64,000 nucleotides of DNA from an uncultured Bacteroidota bacterium (GTDB taxonomy: Bacteria; Bacteroidota; Bacteroidia; AKYH767-A; OLB10). The DNA lies in NCBI GenBank assembly GCA_900696575.1, contig CAADHD010000010.1, positions 1-64,000 on the forward strand, read 5' to 3'. The notes below the pieces were generated by a model. It was given only the letters and a program-made list of their open reading frames with translations, made no database searches and was not told where the DNA came from. Positions 52,980 to 61,771 of this stretch are shown here, piece after piece. The translations under genes and the position numbers were made by a program. Position 1 is the first letter of the stretch. Each line of letters opens with the position of its first letter.

Positions 52980-53234
52980 CTATGAAAGCGATTTAACGTG
53001 TTTAGACAAGCTTGATTTAAGATTGGCAGCCTTATTTTTATGAATCACGTTTTTCTTGGCCAATTTGTCAAGCATTGAAGCAATTTCCGGGAGCTTTTTT
53101 GCGGCTTCTTCTTTGTTCTTGGTAGCACGTAAGTCTTTTAAGGCATTACGCATGGTTTTAGCCTGATAACGGTTGCGTTCGCGCTTGTTTTCGCTGTTTC
53201 TGATTCGCTTTTCGGCTGATTTATGATTTGCCAT
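52980..53234 (-). CDS. rpsT: 30S ribosomal protein S20
   Basis: An 84-residue basic protein of the small ribosomal subunit. It begins [20 protein letters not shown] and continues [20 protein letters not shown], then [20 protein letters not shown] and [17 protein letters not shown], the three-helix S20 pattern with the HKNKAAN motif. The gene lies 25 bases downstream of tRNA-Glu on the same strand and ends before a strong hairpin. No promoter is seen between them, so they are probably co-transcribed. Confidence 0.97.
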   Translation of the reverse strand: MANHKSAEKRIRNSENKRERNRYQAKTMRNALKDLRATKNKEEAAKKLPEIASMLDKLAKKNVIHKNKAANLKSSLSKHVKSLS

Positions 53235-53259
53235 ATAGTTATTTAACTTATTGATTTTG

Positions 53260-53332
53260 TAGCCCGTACGGGAATCGAACCCGTGTTTCCTCCGTGAAAG
53301 GGAGATGTCCTAGACCCCTAGACGAACGGGCC
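53260..53332 (-). tRNA. tRNA-Glu (anticodon TTC)
   Basis: On the minus strand a 73-base tRNA: acceptor GGCCCGT pairs with ACGGGCT (first pair G-T), the D-arm contains TCTAGGGGTCTAGGA, the anticodon stem TCTCC/GGAGG frames the loop CTTTCAC with TTC at positions 34-36, and the T-arm is ACGGGTTCGATTCCCGT. The 3' discriminator is A and CCA is not encoded. A TACATTTG promoter box lies 19 bases upstream and rpsT follows. Confidence 0.95.
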
Positions 53333-53351
53333 GTTTCTTAAAACAGGGTCG

Positions 53352-53359
53352 CAAATGTA
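53352..53359 (-). promoter_or_regulatory. -7 box TACATTTG for tRNA-Glu-rpsT
   Basis: Exact TAnnTTTG on the minus strand, 19 bases before the 5' end of tRNA-Glu. Confidence 0.6.
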
Positions 53360-53385
53360 ATCGAATTAATGAGAAGAGCAAGTGG

Positions 53386-54066
53386 TCAAGATAAATCGTC
53401 ACTTCCGGGTATAACAAACCCAAAACGTTTACCCGAAACAATGGCTGCCGGTGCACTGCTGTCAATTATTTCCTGTAAAGAGACAACAGGTCTGGCATCA
53501 AAAGGCGTAACAACCGGATCTACTTCCAATACATGAATAATCAATTGCTGAACAATTGTATTTACGGCTTCTTCATTCACCCCGGTTGCCGGCAGATCGT
53601 TGTATAAAATTCCTAATTGTCGTTTCCCTTCCATCATAAAATTATTCTCGCTGTTTACAAAAATGCGGGCTGTAAGCTCGCCCACATCACCGGTACGGTT
53701 ATACTTCAATGAGTCATTCAGGAAATTATAAACGTAAATCATTCCGCAAAGTGCCCGGAGGGGGTTTTCTTTGATGTAAGATGTTTTCATAACCGGATGA
53801 TTTACATCAAAAGTAACTACCGTTGTATGCATAAAGAAAAGCAACACATCATTGGCAAACCGGAAACGTACCTCCAGCCTGCCTTTGTCTTCATATTCAA
53901 TGGTGATGGAAGGCTCTGCCGGAGTTATGATGCTCTTTAAATACTGCTCTGTTTTGTGCAGATTGGAGCGAAGCAGGTTAAAAAAATCACGGCAATGATT
54001 GAAAGCCTGTTCATTGGCTTTGCCTTTCTGTTTTATGAGTTCCACTATTCTGTCATTGCTTTCCAT
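53386..54066 (-). CDS. Conserved Bacteroidota protein of unknown function
   Basis: A 226-residue soluble protein from the ATG at 54066 (MESNDRIVELIKQKGKANEQ). I recognise the family by FLNDSLKYNRTGDVGELTAR and EGKRQLGILYNDLPATGVNE, which are conserved in Bacteroidota, but no function is known. A CATCTTTG box (one change from TAnnTTTG) at 54087-54094 lies inside the longer frame that starts at 54120, which supports the later start. It lies upstream of tRNA-Glu on the same strand. Confidence 0.75.
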   Translation of the reverse strand: MESNDRIVELIKQKGKANEQAFNHCRDFFNLLRSNLHKTEQYLKSIITPAEPSITIEYEDKGRLEVRFRFANDVLLFFMHTTVVTFDVNHPVMKTSYIKENPLRALCGMIYVYNFLNDSLKYNRTGDVGELTARIFVNSENNFMMEGKRQLGILYNDLPATGVNEEAVNTIVQQLIIHVLEVDPVVTPFDARPVVSLQEIIDSSAPAAIVSGKRFGFVIPGSDDLS

Positions 54067-54086
54067 CTGACTGGCTTGAGGAATGG

Positions 54087-54094
54087 CAAAGATG
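54087..54094 (-). promoter_or_regulatory. -7-like box CATCTTTG
   Basis: One change from TAnnTTTG on the minus strand, 20 bases before the ATG at 54066. Confidence 0.35.
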
Positions 54095-54220
54095 GGAAAT
54101 GCATTACTTAAAAAAATCAACTGCCTTCCGTTTGCCCAGGCAAATGAAGCCTTGCTTAAGTATTCTTAAAACATGTTAAAAATCATTCGTCATGGGTTGA
54201 CCTTACATGGCTTCCATACG

Positions 54221-54228
54221 TATAATTG
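54221..54228 (+). promoter_or_regulatory. -7-like box TATAATTG
   Basis: One change from TAnnTTTG, 13 bases before the ATG at 54242 and 19 before the ATG at 54248. Confidence 0.35.
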
Positions 54229-54247
54229 CACCGTAAAACAAATGCTT

Positions 54248-54586
54248 ATGAAAAATTTAAAATGGATTGCCCCCGCTCTTGCTTTCGCATGGATAACCTT
54301 AATGGCTGCAGTGCCGTCTTCTTTTGCTGTAACTTCAATTGACAACACCTGCTGCATCATTAAAAGCGATTGCGACAAGTGCGGTGAAAAAGATTGCAAA
54401 GCCGAATGCTGCAAATCCGGTTCAAAGAAGAAAGCCAAAAAGGATTGCTGCAAGACTTCTGAAGCCAAAGCATCAGCAAAAGGATGCTGTTCCGGAGCCA
54501 AAGAAGCACACAGCGGCTGCGGAGGTCACTCAAAAGCCGATGCATCCACACCAGCAGAAAAAAATCCGGCCCCTATCGAAAAGTAA
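54248..54586 (+). CDS. Cys- and Lys-rich secreted protein
   Basis: A 112-residue protein with a signal peptide (WIAPALAFAWITLMAAVPSSFA) and a mature part of about 90 residues that is about one sixth Cys, in pairs or short spacings: NTCCIIKSDCDKC, KDCKAECCKSG, KDCCKTSEAK, KGCCSGAKEAHSGCGGH. The rest is Lys, Ala, Ser and Glu, so it is a low-complexity, probably metal-binding or disulfide-linked periplasmic protein. It matches no family I can name. The ATG at 54242 (two codons earlier) is possible. A strong intrinsic terminator follows directly, so it is a single-gene transcript. Confidence 0.75.
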   Translation: MKNLKWIAPALAFAWITLMAAVPSSFAVTSIDNTCCIIKSDCDKCGEKDCKAECCKSGSKKKAKKDCCKTSEAKASAKGCCSGAKEAHSGCGGHSKADASTPAEKNPAPIEK

Positions 54587-54608
54587 GTAAGTTTTCATAC
54601 TGGTTTAA

Positions 54609-54638
54609 ACCCTTTCTGTTTACCGGAAAGGGTTTTTT
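54609..54638 (+). terminator. Intrinsic terminator after the Cys-rich gene
   Basis: ACCCTTTC (54609-54616) pairs perfectly with GAAAGGGT (54626-54633), loop of 9, followed by a run of six T residues from 54633. Confidence 0.9.
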
Positions 54639-54701
54639 ATTGCAGCTGTTATTTTAAATAATACCTCCGGTAACAGAAAAAATTCCACCTTAGCAACCAT
54701 T

Positions 54702-55430
54702 ATGCAGGAGTGGTATAAAACCTGGTTTGATTCTCCGTACTATCATTTACTTTACCGGCAGCGCGATGACAAGGAGGCCGAAGGATTTATCAGGTCATTG
54801 ATTGATTTCATAAAACCGCCTCCCGGTTCGGTCATGCTTGACCAGGCCTGCGGACGGGGCCGGCATGTACGCATTCTTGCATCGCTCGGTTTTGAGGTAA
54901 CCGGTATTGACCTTTCCGAAAACAGCATTTCTTACTGCAAACAATTTGAAAGTGACAACCTGCATTTTGCCGTTCATGACATGCGAAGGATTATTTCCGT
55001 CAATTCTTTTGATTATGTGTTTAACCTGTTTACCAGCATGGGATATTTCCGACATGACCATGACCAGCAGCTCACCGTTTCATCGGCTGCTGCTGCACTA
55101 AAAAAAGGCGGGCACTATATTGTTGATTTCATGAATGTTCATTGGGTTATCAGCCGGCTGATTTCTGAAATGCATAAAACCATTGATGGTATTGAATTCT
55201 ATATTTCCAGACGAGTCGAAAACGGATTCATCATTAAAGACATTAAATTCAGAGCTGAGAATCATGATCATCATTATACCGAATATGTGGAAGCCATGAC
55301 AGTGGAAGATTTTGACCGTTACTTTCAACATGCCGGTTTAAAACGGTTGCATATTTTCGGCAACTATTCGCTTCAGCCATTTGACAGAAATTTATCCGAA
55401 CGGTTAATACTTATTGCACAGAAAACCTGA
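54702..55430 (+). CDS. Class I SAM-dependent methyltransferase
   Basis: A 242-residue methyltransferase. The SAM-binding motif I is MLDQACGRGRHVRILASLGF with the acidic end of strand beta-2 in VTGIDLSENSISYC, then HDMRRIISVNSFDYVFNLFT as motifs II and III. The middle has LKKGGHYIVDFMNVHWV, common to small-molecule methyltransferases. The N-terminus QEWYKTWFDSPYYHLLYRQR is typical of a Bacteroidota group with DxxYY. The substrate is unknown. It is followed by the DPP-IV-like gene 6 bases later. Confidence 0.87.
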   Translation: MQEWYKTWFDSPYYHLLYRQRDDKEAEGFIRSLIDFIKPPPGSVMLDQACGRGRHVRILASLGFEVTGIDLSENSISYCKQFESDNLHFAVHDMRRIISVNSFDYVFNLFTSMGYFRHDHDQQLTVSSAAAALKKGGHYIVDFMNVHWVISRLISEMHKTIDGIEFYISRRVENGFIIKDIKFRAENHDHHYTEYVEAMTVEDFDRYFQHAGLKRLHIFGNYSLQPFDRNLSERLILIAQKT

Positions 55431-55436
55431 TTCTCT

Positions 55437-57644
55437 ATGAAGAAAATAATAAAATCATCCACCGCCTTTTATCTGAACAGCCCTTTGTTCCGGCTAAACC
55501 ATACAGCACTGTATTTACTGCTTGTATTTCCTTTGATAAGCAACAATATTTCGGCACAGGACAAACTCCTTACCACCGATGACATTGTGCTGAAAGGCCG
55601 GACTACCCTTGCACCACAGCGCATCATCAATCTGAAATGGATAAAAGGAACAGACATGTATTCGTTTACCGATACCACCGGAGTGGATAGGCTGATGCGG
55701 GGTTCCGTTAAAAATGCCGATGCTGTGCTGCTGTCGCTTTCTGAGTTGAATGCGGCCATGAAATCAGCCGGCCAAGATACCCTGCCCGGATTCCCGGCTA
55801 TTGAATGGAGAAGTCATCATTCATTCCAGTTCACTTCAAATGATACGATGTATCAGTTTAGCCTGCTTACCAAATCGTTAAACATTGTTTTTACCCATCC
55901 CAAAGAAAAAACTGCTGAGCATATCACAGTCAATGAACGCAACAACTCCATAGCTTATACCGTTGCCAACAATCTTTACGTACTTCATAATGGAGTACAT
56001 ACGGCCATTACTGACGATCCGGACCCGAACATTGAAAACGGGCAACCGGTGCACCGCGAAGAGTTCGGAATTCATGAAGGTATTTACTGGTCGCCACGCG
56101 GCAATTTTATTGCATTTTACAGAATGGACCAGCGTATGGTAACCGACTATCCGATTGTGGAATGGAATAATAAACCTGCATCAATGCGAAATATCAAGTA
56201 TCCGTTTGCCGGTGATTCCAGCCATCATGTAACCATAGGAGTTTATGACTTGAGTTCCGGAAAAACCATTTTTCTGAAAACCGGAGAACCCAAAGAACAA
56301 TACCTTACGAATGTGGCCTGGTCGCCCGATGAGAAAAAAATTTACATCGCCATTGTAAACCGCCAGCAAAATCATCTCTGGTTTAACCGTTACGATGCGG
56401 CCACAGGAAATTTCGAAAAGACCTTGTTTGAAGAGCATAATGACCGTTATGTGCAGCCACTTAATCGCATGGTCTTTAATCCGGTCAATGAAAATCAGTT
56501 TATCTGGCAAAGCAGGCGTGACGGATGGAATCACCTTTATCTTTATGACACAACCGGAAAACTTATCCGGCAGCTTACTCAAGGCAATTGGGAAGTAACA
56601 CAGTTTGAAGGATTCAGCAAAGACGGAAGGCAGGTTTTTTTTACAGCAGCCACCACCGCCATTACACGCGATTTGTACCGAACGGAAATATCATCCGGAA
56701 AAACAAATAGGCTGACCGAAAATCGGGGCACTCATCTCATTTCAGGCAACGACAGTAAATCTCTTTTTATTGATCAATTCACTTCGTTAACGGTTCCCAG
56801 GTTTATTTCCATTATTGATGCAGGCGGCTTTCAGAAGAAAAAACTGCTTGAATCATCCAATCCGCTTAATGGCTACAAGAAAGTTGATTCGCAGATATTC
56901 ACCATAAAAAGTAATTCGGGTTATGAACTTTTTGCGCGAATTACAAAACCTGCCAATCTGATTACAGGAAAAAAGTATCCGGTGGTAATGTATGTTTATA
57001 ATGGCCCGGGCATACAGCTTATCAATAATCAATGGCCTGCAGGAAATGAACTGTGGTATTATTATATGGCACAGAAGGATATTATTGTATTTACGCTGGA
57101 TGGAAGAGGAACGCCAAACCGCGGAGCCGAATTTGAGCAGGCTACCTTCAGGCAATTAGGCATGGTCGAATGCGAAGATCAGCTGGATGGAGTTGCCTAC
57201 CTCAAATCACTACCTTACGTTGATTCCACCCGCTTCGGAGTTTACGGATGGAGTTATGGCGGATTTATGACCTCTACCCTGATGACACGTTACCCTGAAG
57301 TTTTTAAAACAGGAGTTGCAGGCGGTCCGGTAACTGACTGGAAGCTTTATGAAGTGATGTATACCGAGCGTTATATGGACACTCCGCAGGAAAACCCGAC
57401 AGGTTATGAAAAAACCAATGTGCTGAATGGTGTAAAAAATCTGAAAGGCAGGCTGATGCTTATTCATGGAACGAGTGATGCTGTTGTGGTACAGCAACAT
57501 AGCATGTTGTTCGTTAAAAAAGCTATTGACCTTGGCAAGCAGGTGGATTATTTTCTTTATCCCGGCCATGAGCATAATGTGATGGGCAAAGACCGCATTC
57601 ATCTGTTTAATAAAATTTCTGATTACTTTTTCAGCAACCTGTAA
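55437..57644 (+). CDS. Dipeptidyl peptidase IV-like S9 serine peptidase
   Basis: A 735-residue secreted peptidase of family S9B, which removes N-terminal dipeptides. A signal segment (ALYLLLVFPLISNNISAQ) precedes the beta-propeller domain, which includes VHREEFGIHEGIYWSPRGNF with the double Glu that binds the substrate N-terminus. The alpha/beta hydrolase domain has the nucleophile Ser606 in GWSYGGFM, Asp681 in GTSDAVV and the His in PGHEHNV (711 or 713). Family order and residues are complete, so it should be active. It is 6 bases after the methyltransferase gene and 3 bases before the acyltransferase gene. Confidence 0.92.
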   Translation: MKKIIKSSTAFYLNSPLFRLNHTALYLLLVFPLISNNISAQDKLLTTDDIVLKGRTTLAPQRIINLKWIKGTDMYSFTDTTGVDRLMRGSVKNADAVLLSLSELNAAMKSAGQDTLPGFPAIEWRSHHSFQFTSNDTMYQFSLLTKSLNIVFTHPKEKTAEHITVNERNNSIAYTVANNLYVLHNGVHTAITDDPDPNIENGQPVHREEFGIHEGIYWSPRGNFIAFYRMDQRMVTDYPIVEWNNKPASMRNIKYPFAGDSSHHVTIGVYDLSSGKTIFLKTGEPKEQYLTNVAWSPDEKKIYIAIVNRQQNHLWFNRYDAATGNFEKTLFEEHNDRYVQPLNRMVFNPVNENQFIWQSRRDGWNHLYLYDTTGKLIRQLTQGNWEVTQFEGFSKDGRQVFFTAATTAITRDLYRTEISSGKTNRLTENRGTHLISGNDSKSLFIDQFTSLTVPRFISIIDAGGFQKKKLLESSNPLNGYKKVDSQIFTIKSNSGYELFARITKPANLITGKKYPVVMYVYNGPGIQLINNQWPAGNELWYYYMAQKDIIVFTLDGRGTPNRGAEFEQATFRQLGMVECEDQLDGVAYLKSLPYVDSTRFGVYGWSYGGFMTSTLMTRYPEVFKTGVAGGPVTDWKLYEVMYTERYMDTPQENPTGYEKTNVLNGVKNLKGRLMLIHGTSDAVVVQQHSMLFVKKAIDLGKQVDYFLYPGHEHNVMGKDRIHLFNKISDYFFSNL

Positions 57645-57647
57645 ACT

Positions 57648-58520
57648 GTGTTGTCTCCGCTGCTCTTTTATTTATTTCTGAAGCCGCTTTCGCTGCTGCC
57701 CTGGCGTTTGATTTATGGACTTTCCGATTTTCTTTATGTGATTCTTTACCATGTGGCGGGTTACAGGAAAAAAGTAGTACTGGAAAACCTGCGCAACTCT
57801 TTTCCTGAAAAAGAACAAAAGGATTTGAATCAAGTTGCAAAAAAATTTTACGCCCATCTCTGCGACCTCATTGCCGAGAGCATTAAAATGTTTTCTGTTT
57901 CTGAGAATGCTGCACGCAAACGGATGCGTTGCATTAATCCTGAAGTGCAAAAAAAAGTTTTTGAAACAGGGAAAGATGTCATAGTTGCCGGAGGGCATTA
58001 CAACAACTGGGAGATGTGCGGAGTAGCCGTTCCGTTTATGTTCAACCATAAAATCATCGGCATATTTAAGCCGCTGAAGAATAAATTTTTTGATGACCTG
58101 ATGCGTAAATCAAGAGGCAAGTTCGGTACACTCATGATTCCCATGCAGGAAGTGAAAGACTATTTTGCTTCCGGTTTTCATGAACCCACTGCCGTTTTCT
58201 TTATCATTGATCAATCGCCTTCCAATCCATCGCGCGGATACTGGACTACCTTCTTAAATCAGGATACCTGCTTTATGACCGGAGCTGCCCGCTTTGCCAT
58301 TCAATACGATTTACCGGTATTGTTTGGCAGAATTGAAAAAGTAAAACGCGGACACTACACCTTCCGTCTGGAAGAAGTACCTGTAAAGGGTCTCAGTGTA
58401 GAAGAAATCATGGAAGAATTAATCAAACGTTTGGAGCAACAGATAATTGAGAAACCTGAATTCTGGTTATGGACTCACCGCAGGTGGAAACATAAAAGGG
58501 AGCCGGCTGGAACAGATTAA
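57648..58520 (+). CDS. Lipid A biosynthesis acyltransferase (LpxL/HtrB family)
   Basis: A 290-residue membrane-associated acyltransferase that adds a secondary acyl chain to lipid A. It begins with GTG at 57648 (an adjacent TTG is the only near alternative), 3 bases after the DPP-IV-like stop. The N-terminal membrane helix is SPLLFYLFLKPLSLLPWRLI, followed by VVLENLRNSFPEKEQKDL. The catalytic HxxxxE motif is in GGHYNNWEM, where the usual Asp/Glu is Glu, and QSPSNPSRGYWTTFLNQDT follows. Homologues may also acylate other lipids, so lipid A is inferred. Confidence 0.9.
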   Translation: MLSPLLFYLFLKPLSLLPWRLIYGLSDFLYVILYHVAGYRKKVVLENLRNSFPEKEQKDLNQVAKKFYAHLCDLIAESIKMFSVSENAARKRMRCINPEVQKKVFETGKDVIVAGGHYNNWEMCGVAVPFMFNHKIIGIFKPLKNKFFDDLMRKSRGKFGTLMIPMQEVKDYFASGFHEPTAVFFIIDQSPSNPSRGYWTTFLNQDTCFMTGAARFAIQYDLPVLFGRIEKVKRGHYTFRLEEVPVKGLSVEEIMEELIKRLEQQIIEKPEFWLWTHRRWKHKREPAGTD

Positions 58521-58548
58521 AAGTACAGATGATGTCAGAATTGTTTTA

Positions 58549-58749
58549 TTATTTCACTTCCGTATAATCTACATACTCACCGTCATTCCGCTGGCTGCTT
58601 TTGTGCTTTGAGCCCCTGGTATCAAGTGTAACTTCTCCTTCTTTTTTAGGAGAAGATTGCGGCCTGTGGCGGTGAATGACAATGCGCGAATTTTTACGCA
58701 ATGCCATTATGCCGAGAATAATCAAAACCAGAATGATTAATGCTTTCAT
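58549..58749 (-). CDS. DUF4834 small membrane protein
   Basis: A 66-residue protein with one N-terminal transmembrane helix (ALIILVLIILGIMAL), a His/Arg-rich link (RIVIHRHRPQSSP) and a short acidic end (GEVTLDTRGS, DGEYVDYTEV). The KKEGEV and EYVDYEE-type elements identify DUF4834, a Bacteroidota family of unknown function. It starts 3 bases after carB and is probably co-transcribed with it; it is convergent with the acyltransferase gene. Confidence 0.75.
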   Translation of the reverse strand: MKALIILVLIILGIMALRKNSRIVIHRHRPQSSPKKEGEVTLDTRGSKHKSSQRNDGEYVDYTEVK

Positions 58750-58752
58750 TTT

Positions 58753-61602
58753 TTAACGGCTCAGGTACATGGATTTTTCTTTGTACAAATGACGGAAGTA
58801 AGGATCTTCCAGCGAATCAATAAAGCGGATGGCTTCACCGGTTGATTTCATTTCGGGGCCGAGCTCTTTATTGACATTCGGAAATTTTTCGAATGAGAAT
58901 ACAGGCTCTTTTATAGCATAACCGAATTTCCGTGGTTTGAATTTGAAATCTTTCAATTTGTTAGCTCCGACCATCACCTTGGTGGCAATATTGATGTACG
59001 GTATTTCATGCGCTTTGGCAATAAATGGAACTGTACGCGAAGCACGCGGATTTGCTTCAATCACATATACTTTCTCATTCTTGATAGCGAACTGTATGTT
59101 CAGCAACCCTTTTACATTAAGAGCATGTGCAAGTTTGGAAGCATATTCCATCATGGTTTTCTGTACAGTTTCTGACAGCGAAAATGCAGGAAGTACAGCA
59201 TACGAATCGCCACTATGAATACCGGCAGGTTCAATGTGCTCCATCAGGCCGATGAACTGAACATCTTCGCCATCGCATATCAAATCAATTTCGGCTTCTT
59301 CGGCACGGTCAAGAAAATGGTCAATCAATACTCGGTTGCCGGGCAGGTTTTTCAAAAGTTTGATAACCGCGCGTTCCAATTCTTCATCGTTAATCACAAT
59401 ACTCATTCCCTGCCCGCCTAACACGTAAGAAGGACGAACAAGAACCGGGTAGCCCACCTTGTGTGCAACTTCAATTGCTTCTTCAGCCGATTCGGCAACT
59501 CCATACAATGGATAAGGAATGTTCAGGTCGCGGAGCATGTCGGAGAAGCGCCCACGGTCTTCGGCAATGTCCATATCCAGAAATGAGGTGCCGATAATTT
59601 TAACTCCTTTCTCGTTTAATCGTTCGGCAAGTTTCAGGGCGGTTTGACCACCAAGCTGAACAATTACACCTTCAGGTTTTTCAAACTCAATGAGTTCGTA
59701 AATATGTTCCCAAAAAATTGGTTCGAAGTAAAGTTTGTCAGCCATGTCAAAATCGGTGCTAACTGTTTCGGGATTGCAGTTAACCATGATGGCTTCATAA
59801 CCTGATTCGCGGCAAGCCAATACGCCATGCACGCAGGAATAATCAAACTCAATTCCCTGTCCTATGCGGTTAGGGCCTGAGCCGAGTACAATAATTTTTT
59901 TACGGTTACTAACAACGGATTCATTGCTTGTCAGCTCAACTCCATCAGCCGTTCGCATACCGGCTTCGAAGGTGCTGTAGTAATAAGGTGTTTTGGCTTC
60001 AAACTCTGCAGCGCAGGTATCTACCATTTTATATACGCGTTTTATTCCTAAAGATTTTCTTCGTTCATACACTTTGTCTTCGGTTACATTGCCGAGAATG
60101 TGAGCAATCTGAGCATCAGAAAAACCTTTTTGTTTCAGTTCAAGGAAAAATCCGGCCGGTATGTTATGAAGGTTATAACGTTTCAGCTCGCGTTCGTAAT
60201 TGACTAATTGATTTATCTCATTGAGGAACCATTTATCAATTTTGGAGTGGTTGAAAATAGTTTGAATCGGCAAGCCAAGATTCATGGCTGCTTTGATGTG
60301 AAAAAGCCTGTCCCATGATGGATTTTCAAGTGAGTGAATAATATCGTCCACTTTAGCCCACTCCGTACCATCAGCGCCTAATCCTTTTTTATTTATTTCA
60401 AGACTCTGACAGGCTTTCTGTAATGCTTCAATAAAACTTCTTCCGATTCCCATCACTTCACCAACCGATTTCATCTGCAGGCCCAGTTTGCGGTCAGCAC
60501 CGTGAAACTTATCAAAATTCCAGCGCGGAATTTTTACGATGACATAATCAAGAGCAGGTTCAAAAAAGGCCGAAGTAGATTTGGTAATCTGGTTTTGCAA
60601 TTCGTCAAGGTTATATCCAATGGCCAGCTTGGCAGCAATTTTTGCAATAGGATAACCGGTTGCTTTGCTTGCCAAGGCTGATGAGCGGGATACCCGTGGA
60701 TTAATTTCGATCGGGATGATGTCTTCCGTTTCGGGATTAATGGCAAACTGAACGTTGCAGCCTCCGGCAAAATTTCCGATAGAGCGCATCATCTTAATGG
60801 CATCATTTCTCATTCGCTGATAGGTTTTATCACTCAGCGTCATAGCCGGGGCTACGGTAATGCTGTCGCCTGTATGTACCCCCATCGGGTCGAAGTTTTC
60901 GATGGAGCAGATGATGATGACATTGTCATGGTTATCGCGCAGCAGTTCCAGTTCAAATTCTTTCCAGCCCGTTAAGGCTTTTTCGAGCAGCACTTCGTGA
61001 ATGGGCGAGGCATGCAATCCGCGGTGAAGTGCCTCTTCAAAATCTTCCTTCTTCATCACCAGACTTCCGCCAGTTCCGCCCAGAGTATAAGAAGGACGAA
61101 TGACCAGAGGAAACCCGATTTCCTGCGCAATTTCTTTTCCTTCGAGAAAACTATTTGCAGTTTTTGAAGGTGGCACCTGCATGCCGATATCTATCAACAG
61201 TTTTCGGAATCGTTCGCGGTTTTCGGTAGTGTCAATAGCCTCAATATTTACTCCTATTATTCTCACCCCGTACTTTTTCCAGAGGCCTCTTTCGTCAGCT
61301 TCCTTACAAAGATTCAATGCCGTTTGTCCGCCCATGGTAGGCAGAACAGCATCAATTTTTCTTTCCTTTAAAATTTTTTCGATAGATTCAACCGTTAAGG
61401 GAAGAAGGTACACATGATCGGCTGTTACGTTGTCGGTCATAATGGTAGCTGGATTGCTGTTAATCAGCGAAACTTCAATTCCTTCTTCTTTAAGCGAGCG
61501 CGAAGCCTGTGAGCCGCTGTAATCAAATTCGCAGGCCTGGCCAATAATTATCGGTCCGCTGCCTATGATGAGAACTTTCTTAATGGATGTATCTTTTGGC
61601 AT
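58753..61602 (-). CDS. carB: Carbamoyl-phosphate synthase large subunit
   Basis: Makes carbamoyl phosphate for pyrimidines and arginine from glutamine-derived ammonia, bicarbonate and two ATP. The protein has 949 residues against about 1070 in E. coli. Both ATP-grasp halves are present: half one with VLIIGSGPIIIGQACEFDYS and PLVIRPSYTLGGTGGSLV, and half two with IVLGSGPNRIGQGIEFDYS and PVLVRPSYVLGGQGMSIV. The chain ends soon after GEAIRFIDSLEDPYFRHLY, so the C-terminal MGS-like allosteric domain is missing, which is normal in Bacteroidota. A TACCTTCG promoter box lies 25 bases upstream. CarA is not in the window. Confidence 0.96.
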   Translation of the reverse strand: MPKDTSIKKVLIIGSGPIIIGQACEFDYSGSQASRSLKEEGIEVSLINSNPATIMTDNVTADHVYLLPLTVESIEKILKERKIDAVLPTMGGQTALNLCKEADERGLWKKYGVRIIGVNIEAIDTTENRERFRKLLIDIGMQVPPSKTANSFLEGKEIAQEIGFPLVIRPSYTLGGTGGSLVMKKEDFEEALHRGLHASPIHEVLLEKALTGWKEFELELLRDNHDNVIIICSIENFDPMGVHTGDSITVAPAMTLSDKTYQRMRNDAIKMMRSIGNFAGGCNVQFAINPETEDIIPIEINPRVSRSSALASKATGYPIAKIAAKLAIGYNLDELQNQITKSTSAFFEPALDYVIVKIPRWNFDKFHGADRKLGLQMKSVGEVMGIGRSFIEALQKACQSLEINKKGLGADGTEWAKVDDIIHSLENPSWDRLFHIKAAMNLGLPIQTIFNHSKIDKWFLNEINQLVNYERELKRYNLHNIPAGFFLELKQKGFSDAQIAHILGNVTEDKVYERRKSLGIKRVYKMVDTCAAEFEAKTPYYYSTFEAGMRTADGVELTSNESVVSNRKKIIVLGSGPNRIGQGIEFDYSCVHGVLACRESGYEAIMVNCNPETVSTDFDMADKLYFEPIFWEHIYELIEFEKPEGVIVQLGGQTALKLAERLNEKGVKIIGTSFLDMDIAEDRGRFSDMLRDLNIPYPLYGVAESAEEAIEVAHKVGYPVLVRPSYVLGGQGMSIVINDEELERAVIKLLKNLPGNRVLIDHFLDRAEEAEIDLICDGEDVQFIGLMEHIEPAGIHSGDSYAVLPAFSLSETVQKTMMEYASKLAHALNVKGLLNIQFAIKNEKVYVIEANPRASRTVPFIAKAHEIPYINIATKVMVGANKLKDFKFKPRKFGYAIKEPVFSFEKFPNVNKELGPEMKSTGEAIRFIDSLEDPYFRHLYKEKSMYLSR

Positions 61603-61627
61603 GATGATATGTCTGATTTCGGAGTGG

Positions 61628-61635
61628 CGAAGGTA
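61628..61635 (-). promoter_or_regulatory. -7-like box TACCTTCG for carB
   Basis: One change (TTCG) from TAnnTTTG, 25 bases before the carB ATG. Confidence 0.4.
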
Positions 61636-61771
61636 AGAAGGTGTATGCTATCCTTCGAATGAAGGGAAATCGGAACTACCGGTTAAAATTTTTCAGTTCA
61701 GAACACTATAAAAAACTCCTTTTCTGCGGTAAATTCACTTTTAAACCACACTGTTCTGCTACACTGCTGCG

